From the NCBI GenBank assembly GCA_003255025.1, contig QANY01012000.1, forward strand, positions 744,001-808,000: a DNA stretch of 64,000 nt, read 5' to 3'. How positions within the stretch are numbered: the stretch's first letter is position 1; every line of letters begins with the position of its first letter. A program made the position numbers and the translations under genes. Positions 55,090-64,000 of the stretch are shown piece after piece. This stretch comes from Datisca glomerata (lineage: Eukaryota; Streptophyta; Magnoliopsida; Cucurbitales; Datiscaceae). The notes under the pieces were generated by a model, which saw only the letters and a list, made by a program, of their open reading frames with translations, was not told the origin of the DNA and ran no database searches.

Positions 55090-56169
55090 TGTTTCAGGGT
55101 TTAGTGTGATGTATGTATAAGTGATCTAGTTTATGTCAAGTATGTCTGAGATTGTGGGAGTTAGTGGTCGGAGGGTGAAGGACAAGCAACCTCAAGTAGC
55201 CACTAGAAGGTGACAAATGCCTCGAAGTCTCTAAAGTGAGCAAGAACTTCGAGGAGAGATATTCTTGAGGTTTGGGTCTTGGAGTGGTGAAAGTGGTTCC
55301 CCTATGATGGTGCTAGGGACATATTTATATAGATGGGGTCGAGTGGGGACCACATACTTGTCCCTTTCAATCGCATGTAAATCGCGTGTCCAGACAGAAA
55401 CTGACACCAATAATAGTCGCGTGTCTAGACAAAAACTGACACCAATAAGAGTCACGATTAAAGCGTTGTCACACACTAAAATGTGACAACATGTCTAAAA
55501 TGTGTCACATCCCTAAAATGATGTAACATAGGAAACCGTGCCCGGAGCCCCCCTGTGGCGACATGGAAAGTCACCCTCAGGGTTCCCCCGGAATGGCATG
55601 GGGAGTTGTGCCCAAGGTTCCCCCATGACGGCATGGAAAACCATCCTTGGGGTTCCCCCCAGGGTGGCATGCGGAGCCGCGCCCAGGGTTCCCCCCGTGA
55701 CGACATGGAGAGCCACCCTCGGGGTTCCCCTTGAGGTGGCATGGGAAGCCACCTCCGGAGATCCCCCCGGAGTGGTGTGGGGAGCCACGTCCGGGGTTCT
55801 CCCGGGGTGACATCAAAGAGAAACTTCCAAGACTCGTAAGGTGGCTACATCCTTCAAGAAGATCTTCCCATCCCGGTGTAGCGAACCTTATCCTAATCCT
55901 ATCATATCACAGCCCCAAATTGTTCCCATGCAAGAAAAGACCTTCGAATCTTTGTCATTAAACTCGAAGACGAAGTACAACATTTATTACCTAATTTCAT
56001 ATAATGGGATTGTCACCTTTATAAAACATGAGCGTCCTTTATAGATGTTATTTCGTCATTATCACGCACCGATAAACGTTATTCCATGTAAGTACCACAT
56101 GGACCTATCTTTAAACGTCATGTGTTCTCTTTGATACGTTACTCTTAACGACATGACTCACTATTTACA
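55090..56169 (-). repeat. 5' LTR of the gag-only gypsy (expanded)
   Basis: 1080 bp against 656 for its partner. The extra DNA is 55290-55760, holding a TATTTATATAGATGG TATA-like site on plus and most of the 36-bp minisatellite. Confidence 0.85.
55530..55805. repeat. GC-rich 36-37-bp minisatellite, about seven copies, within the LTR
   Basis: The unit has core GGCATGGGGAGCC, then CCC..GGGTTCCCCC. Every frame on both strands stays open across it because of base composition. No protein is implied. Confidence 0.9.
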
Positions 56170-56174
56170 ATCTG

Positions 56175-56335
56175 ATTATTAGTTAGGGTTATTAGTCTAC
56201 TTTAGTTAGTTAGACTTTTATTCTCTGTTTTATATGTAACTTATTTAAAGGAGAGGTGAACTCTCATTATTCTTATGAGGGAATATTCAGTTAATTAGTA
56301 ATCTCTCTTCTCTCTCTGTCTTTCTCTCTAAAGAA
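56175..56335 (+). repeat. Copia 3' LTR, right piece
   Basis: It continues the LTR begun at 50608. It has TATATGTAACTTATTTAAAG, GAGGTGAACTCTCATTATTC and a CT-rich end, the usual downstream half of a copia LTR. The exact end is uncertain. Confidence 0.55.
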
Positions 56336-56701
56336 TTGCACTTCTCAATTGAGGATAAAGTGGACATGTAAATGGAGCAAAATATCCATGGAGTGTGTAA
56401 TTTATAATAACTAAAAAAATGATAAATTTCACTTTACATCATTAAACTAAGAGAAATATGTAACTTTGACCATAAACTTTAAAATGTTGTAATATGAACC
56501 TTCAACTAACATAAAGTTACAAAATAAACCCTAGTGTTTATTCCGTTTATACTTCCATCCATTTTGACAAAACGACGTTGTTTTGCTACTGATAAAATGA
56601 TGACTTTTCAGTAATCTCTAAGTGAAATTCTAAAATGCCAAACAACCCCTTACCCATTTTTCCTAACCCGAGTAAAGCAACCCGCTACTATTTCTTCTCC
56701 T
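56336..56701. other. No gene; possible DNA-transposon end
   Basis: The stretch 56400-56640 has the look of a Mutator-like TIR (AAAAAATGATAAATTTCACT, then ATGTTGTAATATGAACC), but no inverted partner was found. Confidence 0.3.
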
Positions 56702-56815
56702 TTTTTTCAAAGTTACATTATAAATTCATTCTAAATAGAATGATGAAATATGACTCGAACTCACGACCTCTAAAATATGAGTGTGAGGCTTAATCAACTG
56801 CGTCAACCTAATTTA
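56702..56815 (-). mobile_element. tRNA-derived SINE copy 2
   Basis: On minus: GGTTGACGCAGTTGATTAAG (A-box-like), then GAGGTCGTGAGTTCGAGTC (B-box, well kept), a body ending TTTATAATGTAACTTTGAAA and an A-run. Same layout as copy 1 at 4025-4140, with an extra inverted ATTCTATTTAGAAT before the tail. Confidence 0.7.
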
Positions 56816-57551
56816 TTCTTCTCACCCTTCAACTTAAAGCACGTGAAACCGGGAGCTATGGAGGGTTTTCCTTCAATGTGTGCTGTTCCATTGGAGTTGC
56901 TATGGGTTTTGAAGGTTTGCGTTCGAGCAGGGTTTTCATTCAGTGGGTCTGCAGCTTCACACGCTTTTAGTCTTAGGCTCTTAGCTACTTTTATGTTTCA
57001 TTCAGTGATTACAGTCTCCTCTTATTGATATGCCTTGGGATGCATCTATAAGTGTTAGCCGATAGAAATATCCATAAAACATCTGGATTGGAATTATTCT
57101 TGCAAATTTTACAATTTCATGTGCATTGATCCTTATGAAAATATCTGGATTTGAATAATTACCTTTTGCCTAGCTGCCAGCCTGCCAATATGGATGTATG
57201 TAATTGTCAGGATTTATAGTTTCATATTAACTAAGTTATTGTTGTTTTCAAGTTAGTCTAATTCTTCATTCCTGTAATGTTTACCTCTAACACAGTGGGT
57301 TCTAGTATAGTTTAACGAAAGTGTGAAAGAATAATTTAGATGTTAGAACTGTTTTTGCACAGACTTGAGGTAAACATTTTACATATTAGAACTGTTATGT
57401 TTCAAAGCTGAGAAGAGCAAAAAGAGGCTCTCTACCTTAGCTTCTGTTAGCATATTTTTTTTCTAGTTGGTTGGCATGGAGTTCCATCAATTTATTCAAA
57501 CAATAGTTATAGTTAACTCGTATAGGTACCGCTGCTTCTGTACCTATATCG
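56816..57551. other. No recognisable gene
   Basis: One open frame ending at 57028 reads through the SINE edge and has no domain. Confidence 0.4.
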
Positions 57552-57680
57552 ATGGCTTCATCATCTTCTATGAGTACTGGGAGACAAGATAGGGAGGTTC
57601 CATATTGCTTTTGTGGTGTTAGCAGTCGAGTTCGCTGATCTTCAACTGATGTCAATCTAGGACGAAGACTCTACGGATGA
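57552..57680 (+). pseudogene. GRF zinc-finger ORF, broken
   Basis: It begins MASSSSMSTGRQDREVPYCF then CGVSSRV, a standard plant GRF start (YC-x-CG). A TGA interrupts where TSW usually follows. After it, STDVNLGRRLYG corresponds to the NPGRRFYGC block, with the Cys codon also turned to TGA. Both stops lie at otherwise conserved positions, so this is a recent, clear pseudogene. It converges with the Mutator-type transposase fragment at 58100-58860. Confidence 0.7.
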
Positions 57681-58099
57681 CGATATTATGCTGTAAATTT
57701 TCTTATTATTTATAATGTTAATTCTAGAGCAACCACCATCATAATGAACTATTTACCCAGAGAACATTACTCCACCATCATGAACTATTTACCCAAAACA
57801 CACTACTCTATCATAATCAGTATTACATCACATTCTTATGAACAGAAACTTGTTCTTCTATTTCTATAAAGCTTCAATTACAATGAAACTTCAACTCAGT
57901 GCACTCCTGAAAAACAGTCCACAAAACAATCCATATAAAAAATCACTACTCAGTTCACTTCCATATCTAAGCAGCATAATCAGAATTATAGCTAAAAACA
58001 TAACTCAGTTCATATCCATATCTAAGCAGCATATTATAAAAATTAGAAACAGAATTATAGCTAAAAACAGAAACAGATGAAGTAACACATACATGTAAT

Positions 58100-58860
58100 G
58101 GGGCTGATGAACTAGCTGTTGGTCACTAACTTGGACGGTGCTTCCATTTTTCTGCTTACTCTTTCTCTTCACTGCCCCTCTACATGTTCTCACATTGTGA
58201 TATATACCTCCACAGCGACAACATTTCATGACGACGTCGTTTGGAACCCTAAACGGGTTAATTGATTCATTAGGATCTTGTGCTCTTTTCTTCTTTGGCC
58301 TATCAGAATGTCTTTTGATACAAGGGGGCACAATAGCCTCTGTATTGGACAAAAGTCACATACCAATTCAATTTATGGGTTGAATGTAATGGGAGTATGT
58401 CTCCAAAAATATCTCGCTCTTATAATATGAATGCACATAATCTTCTGATTGTTTTCTTAAAAACCATATACACTGGACGGCATGTGGGCATGGAATGCCA
58501 TTCAATCCCCGCTTGTAACAACTACAATTACTCTTTCCACACATCCACCAGATTGGTCCCATGCCAACCTCAAATTTCTCATTACAAGATAATCTAGGAG
58601 CCAAATTTCTTACTTCTTGCTCTGCTTTCTCCAACTTATGTTGAACTGTGGACATATTGGCCCATCATATCATATTTAAAAATATTTCTCTTTTTCTTTT
58701 TCTATGTACTCTTGACATTAGATTTTTCCAAATCATCTCTAACATCACAAGAATGAGCGTATCCCTTGCTTGCTTTACATATGCATTGCACTTTCGCTCA
58801 AATTGTTCACGCTCTGACAGCGTGCATAGACCAAAATTGTCGTAAAGTATTCTTTAAGTG
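58100..58860 (-). pseudogene. MuDR-type transposase C-terminus: SWIM finger and CCHC knuckle
   Basis: From 58860 down: QARDTLILVMLEMIWKNLMS, a stop, VQHKLEKAE, then the SWIM finger CSCYKRGLNGIPCPHA (CxC...CxH), EDYVHSYYKSEIF and YIQPIN. A probable intron (acceptor AATACAG| at about 58340) leads to PPCIKRHSDRPKKKR and the knuckle CCRCGGIYHNVRTC (CX2CX4HX4C). These are the C-terminal parts of plant Mutator transposases. The DDE catalytic core is absent up to 59300. Confidence 0.85.
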
Positions 58861-58971
58861 ATCATGCAATCATATTCTTTTATTTATGGTCATTTGATCA
58901 GCACCAACTAAAATATTAATAATTAGTTAATTTTATTGGTAGGGAAGGGGTAAAGGTGGATAGAGAGGGGT

Positions 58972-59295
58972 AGGGGTGTTCAGTTCGGTAATTTCATATA
59001 AAACCGAACCTTGAGTTTCAGTTCAATTCGATTCTTCAGTTCAGTATTATTAATTAAAAATAAATTTTTAAATGATATTATTCAAAAAATAATAATATAA
59101 AATCAAAAATTTATTTTGGTTTCGGTTTTATATGAAATTATATATAAAAATAAAAAATAATAATAATTTAATATTTCTGTTCGGTTTGATTCGAAAACCA
59201 CTAAAATTTTGAACCGAACTAAAACTTCAATTCGTCAATAAAACCAAATCGAACTGGTCATTTTCAGTTCGGTTCAGTTTGATTTTGACACCCCT
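58972..59295. mobile_element. Short TIR element (AGGGGTGTT...GACACCCCT)
   Basis: Termini AGGGGTGTTCAG and TTTGACACCCCT are inverted. The interior repeats GTTCGGTT-type motifs and has a long internal inverted pair, AATTTCATATAAAACCGAA (about 58992) against TTCGGTTTTATATGAAATT (about 59124). It is a MITE-like, foldback-prone element with no ORF and no clear target duplication. Confidence 0.65.
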
Positions 59296-59420
59296 GTAGG
59301 GGAACGAATTGGTGGTCCAATAGAGGAGAAAATTGGGGAGAGGTTTGGCTGGGGTGGGGGGTTGTGGGACGTGGAAGAGAGGATGGGGGCGTGGGAAGTG
59401 GGGAAGGGAAAGGAATTCCG
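59296..59420. other. G-rich tract
   Basis: A strongly G-rich plus strand with many GGGG runs (GGGGTGGGGGG among them), directly after the TIR element. G-quadruplex folding is possible. Confidence 0.6.
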
Positions 59421-60330
59421 GCTAGTTACTAGCAGACCTAGGCCTAGGGCTCGTAAGGCTCGAGGTGGTTATATATTATTGGGAGAACTACATAAATGAT
59501 CTATTTAGGCAATTTATGTAGCTAAATGGTTGGCCATATTTTTTTTTTAGCAAATATGCTGGTGGTCTCCACTAAAATAGCAATTAATATGTTGTCCCTA
59601 CAAAATTTATGGGAGTGTGTGCTTTAAAAAGTACACCTGCATTGTTCGTGATGTAAACACGTGCATCGTGGATGTCCACTGTATTTTAAAAAACATGGAA
59701 AGGTAAAGTTGCATTCACGTGCACAATGCACTTATTTTTATTTTTTTAAATTTAAAAAAAAATTTACACATAAATAAATAAAATTGTTTACTTTATATAA
59801 GTAATTTAGATACGCATATAATACTTTAAGTAATTTAGATATGCCATATCGTAAGAAAATGTATTAACATATATAAATAAGTGGTTTACAACTTGTTATT
59901 CTTACGATATGGCGTAACTAATAAATTAATAAATTTAACACGTAGATTTACATGTAACTAAACTTTTTACACAAAGTGTATAAAGTGTTGACATGGAGTA
60001 TTCAAATTATTTACATTAAAGTATCACATTTATCTCTATCTCCAAGGCTACAATTCCTGAAGCCAGTATCAAAACAACCCGAAAGAGGGCTAGAACCAGT
60101 GATGCCATAACCAACATTGAAACAATAAAAACAAACTGTCATTTAAATCAACTTTAGTCTATGATAATCACCTTATTTAGATTCAAAGAATGAAGAAAAA
60201 GTCATTAAAAATAAAGCAAACATTGGAATTTCATAACCTAAAATTTAAAAAAAAAACAAAAAAAAAACTAACAAGTTCAAGCCTGCAAAAAAATCATAAA
60301 AGAACAAGGGAAAATTGGAGGTTTTTCGGC
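59421..60330. other. AT-rich spacer, no gene seen
   Basis: No recognisable frame. Confidence 0.5.
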
Positions 60331-60518
60331 AGAGAAGAAGCGCGAAGATGTCGAAGCCGTGCCATCAAGGTTTTTCTGCACATAGAGAGAGCGTTGAGTG
60401 GAAGATGGCGGAACCTTGCGAAGATGCCAAAACCGCGAAGAGAAGCCAGAGAAGAAGCGCGAAGATGTCGGAACTATGCCATCAAGGTTTTCCTACAGAG
60501 AGATAGAGCGATTGAGTG
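60331..60518. repeat. 117-bp spaced duplication
   Basis: AGAGAAGAAGCGCGAAGATG, then GCCATCAAGGTTTT, occur at 60331-60400 and 60448-60518 with about 85% identity. The Arg-rich open frames across it come from this repeat. Confidence 0.8.
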
Positions 60519-62195
60519 AAAAAAATTAGAAAGATGAGGGATGAGAGAAAGAGTGAGATATGAGAGAGTGAGAAATGGAGAGAGCTCTCCACATGGGCTA
60601 AAAGAAGAAAAAAGAGAAAAAAAATTAAAGATAATTAAAACATATATTAAAAACGATCGTCATATTTAAATAAAGAAAAAAAGACATATATAGAATGACC
60701 TACTAAAAGTAATTAAATGTGTAATTTTTACTATATTATTTAAGTTTGGGAAAACGGCACAAATAGTCCTATATAGAGATAGCAAGTAGATATATGAGCC
60801 AAATGAATAAATAGAGAAAAACTGACTCAAAATCAAAAGTATCTTTATCATAAAATAGGACTTTCCGAAAAACCCCCGACCGTAAGATAACCTCCTTACA
60901 AATTTACCACATATCCAGTCTCACTTATTAACTAAATTTTTGCTAGATTTAAAAACCAAAAATGCAATCTCTCTTAATATCCAAAAATTCCTCCATTAAA
61001 CGGGATCCAATGTGCTTCCTTTCTTTTCTAAACTTCAATACCTCAATTTTTCTTAATTTGTTGTTTGATTGAACTACAACTAAATGGCGAGTATAAAAAT
61101 GAGATATATCATCATAAATACGAATTTTCATTGAATGTTAATGATTTCTATCAATATAATATTGAAATGAATGTTAATAGCATGTCCATTAAACATTAAC
61201 ATCCTCTTACTTTTATTTACATGTTTGTTGTTAATAGCTTTCTGTATTTTTTTCTACTTTATTTTTTTAATTCATCTATAACTAATTATATTAAATGATT
61301 AGGACTCATGTCAATATATTGGTTGTTAAAAGTTAATTACATATTTACTGGAGAATTCTTGTGTTAACAGGTTTAGAATGCTTATTAACAACACCTAAAT
61401 ATATGCAAATTCTTAGGTTTACAGATTTACTTATTATTAGCAACCAAAAATTTATAGTTCAAATATCAATTTGTAATACTTATTAACAACATACTTGAAA
61501 TACATCAAGAGTTCAACGTAAATGACATATAAAAAATCAACAATTTGAGATCTTGACGAAGTGAAAACATGCTTACAATGGGGATCTTGATCTATCATAC
61601 ATGTAAAGGATATTTAAAAAATATTGTAATAATGAAATTATAACAACAAATGCTTAACAAGTGTTGATAATTATGTAAATAACTTATGAACTTCTTCTAA
61701 CACGTTAACGTTTTAATAACAACAAAATTGGTAGTTCACTTCATACTTTACAAAACTAATTAACAACATATTTATAATACATTTTGGTTTCAAATCCTTA
61801 AAAGGTTTACATTAGAAAAAGAAAAAGAAATCATGTAATATTTAGAATCTATAACCAAATGGAATATATAAATTAATACGAAAGAAGTTGACAAGAAAAG
61901 ACAAATGAAACATTTGATTACATTTATTTTTCTGGATTTTGAAGAAAATCATATATAAGAAGAAGAGAGTGTTATGCAAATATATGTGTTCTAATTGATA
62001 TTTTATGAATGATTAACAACAATTATGATTAAAATTTTTATAAACTCATAAAATATTTTTTTCTCTAAAAGGTATGATGCACAAAAAATTGGAGCTTGAA
62101 GATAGCTTAATTTTGAAGAGTCCATGAAAATTTGAAAGGATGGAAGAAAGGAGAGAAGTTATTTTTGACAATTTCAACACTTTAAATATTTAAAA
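60519..62195. other. AT-rich spacer, no gene seen
   Basis: Long stretch without recognisable coding or structured repeats. Confidence 0.5.
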
Positions 62196-62265
62196 TTAAA
62201 ATTGTAAAGATCCAATCACCAAAAACTTTCATAACTCCATTTTTTAAGGATCTTTACAATTTTAA
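62196..62265. repeat. Perfect 18-bp inverted repeat (hairpin)
   Basis: TTAAAATTGTAAAGATCC (62196-62213) pairs perfectly with GGATCTTTACAATTTTAA (62248-62265) across a 34-base loop. Confidence 0.85.
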
Positions 62266-62639
62266 ATAAGGGCAATATAGGTCAGGCAAATAACTATTTG
62301 TAATTAAAATATATAAAAGGCTATTGGTTTACTTATTTTTTTATTTAGACCATAAACTTTCCTTCTATAAACTGTCTATTTACTATGATTTTTGTTTAGG
62401 TTTTTTCTTGATTTATTTGTGTACTTTTTTAAAAAAATTACTAATTCTTGATGATAGCCCTTTATAAATAAGAAGGAAAACCATTTGTAAAATAATCAAA
62501 AGGTAAATTATTCCCACTAAAATATGTTACCAATTTCGATATAAAGTATAAGAAAATTTGACATTGCGATCAAAACATTGATTACCTATTAATAGATGTG
62601 TCAAATGGGTCAATTGTAGGATCGATATGGCAAACCAAA

Positions 62640-64000
62640 AGGGAGTCGAATTGGGTGATCGTGCTTAAAGTAAAAACTTTTCACACTCAAGTGAAAAATG
62701 AATGTTCAATAATGAACTTCAATGTTCCACGAGTTTAACTCTTGAAAAGATAAATAAATAATAGATAAAAGTGTTGAAGTAAATAATACTTGTGATAATA
62801 TAAATGCGGAAATATAAAGCAAGCAAATAAAGTAATTACAGAAATTTAAAGTGTGAAAATTAAATTACAGAAATTAAGTGCGAGAACTTGAAGTACTAAA
62901 AATTAAAGTGCAAAAAATAAAAAGCGAAGAAGGAGAAGAAGATATGCACATGATATTTTTACGTGGTTCAGAAAATCTTATCCCTACGTCCACGCTCCAA
63001 GGCCCTCCATGGAGATTTTTAATTCCACAATCTTCTGAAGGATGAAAACCAAACCTTACAAACCCAATTGATTTTATGAGTGCCAACTAAACCTCACAAG
63101 ACTATGTGTTTCGAGATTAAGTGACCTCTTACAATAACTCTCTCAAAAGATTAGAATCTCCAATCTAAGCTCACAAAAAAAAAATCTTTCTTACTCAAGA
63201 AATTTGCAAGTATAAAGCTCAAAATATTAAGAAAGATTTAGGAGAGTATTGAGAGAGTTTTAAGAGTAAGTCTCTTGGCTACGATTTTTTTGTGTTGTGT
63301 GAAGAGAAATTGGATGTATTTATAGAGGAGATTGGGGTTAGGGTTCATGAGTCAAAATTTCAAATTTTGAATATAGACAAAGGAAAGGATACTCCATCCT
63401 TAATAAGAAGGACAAAAAATCTTTGGCCAAAAAGGCAAGGAAAACTGCTACCCAAAATAACACAATATTGTCAAAAACTATTTGGGTAAGCTTCATCTCT
63501 CTTTATCTACTTGAAATTGAAACTTCACTTTGTTTGTAATTTGTCATTATCTCTATCTCATGTGTTTTATCTATTATGCAAGAGATATATGATTTTTGGT
63601 GTTTAGGCTTTTAAGGATGAAGACTTAATTTAAGGATTGACATCTCTAAATAAATTGAGCTTTAATAAAGGCAAATAAAATGAGTGAGCTCCTAATAAAA
63701 ATTACATGGAAGTAAATATCTTCATGATCTTCAATCTTCATACTTTATGAGCTACTATGAAAATAAATATTTTTCATGATCTTCAATTGGAATACCTTGT
63801 GGTGTAATGCCTTGTGGTAGTTTTTCTAATGACCTCTGCAAACTTGATTAAATTTATTGGCAACGTCAATATTTTGTTATCATCAAAAGTTATCTCATAC
63901 AGATATATGGCTAACAATCTCCCTCTTTTTTATGATAACAAACCACTGAGACAAAAAATGTATTTAATCAAATTAATTTAATTTACTCTCCATAAATATA
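62640..64000. other. Unclassified dispersed-repeat-like sequence
   Basis: Contains TTTTTACGTGGTTCAGA, CCCTACGTCCACGCTCC and, near the window edge, AACAATCTCCCTCTTTTTTA. I recall such motifs from dispersed non-coding repeats in several plant genomes. No ORF is supportable. It may be one end of an element running out of the window. Confidence 0.35.

Larger units (their letters stand above)
50644..56169 (-). mobile_element. Gag-only Ty3-gypsy retrotransposon, inserted in a copia LTR
   Basis: In plus coordinates, LTR-like ends are 50644-51299 and 55090-56169. Both start TGTTTCA and end CACTATTTAC(G/A). Flanks GTCTG (50639-50643) and ATCTG (56170-56174) are a 4/5 target duplication. On minus, the PBS-like TTTTGGCGACACCACTATGG follows the right LTR, then gag. 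No protease, RT, RNase H or integrase is found between gag and the left LTR, so it is non-autonomous. Three minisatellites lie in it. Confidence 0.85.

Noticed and set aside
55476..55816. Several overlapping 80-90-residue open frames on both strands rich in Gly, Pro and Arg
   Set aside because: They all lie on the GC-rich 36-bp minisatellite. Open frames on both strands come from composition and repeat length, not coding.
57437..57655. 72-residue minus-strand ORF
   Set aside because: Antisense of the broken GRF zinc-finger frame at 57552-57680, which has recognisable conserved residues.

Overview
The window is nuclear DNA of a flowering plant, most likely a eudicot. The evidence is AT-rich intergenic sequence, GT-AG introns, an aleurain-type vacuolar cysteine protease, plant-type non-LTR and LTR retrotransposons, and Mutator-like DNA transposons. 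I cannot name the species. Only one gene looks intact: an eight-exon, minus-strand aleurain-like protease (8129-11026, 356 codons). Almost everything else is transposon-derived, broken, or non-coding.

Layout. 1-4.4 kb: non-coding sequence with several short tandem repeats (a palindromic minisatellite at 656-1092; 34-bp, 28-bp and 137-bp repeats) and one tRNA-derived SINE. 5.66-7.64 kb: a short Mutator-like element with about 140-bp terminal inverted repeats, carrying one GRF-type zinc-finger ORF on plus and a second GRF-like first exon on minus. 8.1-11.3 kb: the protease gene and its upstream region. 11.9-15.8 kb: a leader-like CT-rich exon, telo-boxes, and exons of a PRP16-like DEAH-box RNA helicase fragment, bracketed by clusters of short palindromes. 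15.95-21.06 kb: a decayed L1-type LINE with ORF1 (DUF4283 and CCHC), endonuclease, reverse transcriptase and RNase H. 21-27 kb: AT-rich relics, including an old copia PBS and gag fragment.

27.5-33.6 kb: a decayed Ty1-copia element whose 5' LTR carries a nested solo LTR. 34.97-41.72 kb: a Ty3-gypsy element with a Tat-type PBS, a very reduced pol and five separate tandem-repeat arrays. 42.5-43.0 kb: a Harbinger-like MITE. 43.3-49.2 kb: an old copia integrase region split by a younger copia element (43638-48691, target duplication GTTAT). 49.9-56.3 kb: the 3' end of another copia element, its LTR split by a minus-strand gag-only gypsy element (50644-56169, target duplication RTCTG) that holds three minisatellites. 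56.7-58.9 kb: a second SINE copy, a broken GRF zinc-finger ORF and a MuDR-type transposase fragment. 59-64 kb: a small TIR element, a G-rich tract, a duplicated segment, a strong hairpin and unclassified repeat-like DNA.

The retroelement proteins would have worked together in gag-pol polyproteins, but every copy has stops, frameshifts or deletions, so none appears autonomous. The most notable patterns are (a) repeated co-occurrence of GRF zinc fingers with Mutator-like sequence, (b) minisatellite birth inside two gypsy elements, (c) two clean nested insertions with target duplications, and (d) a helicase gene fragment behind its own leader-like exon.
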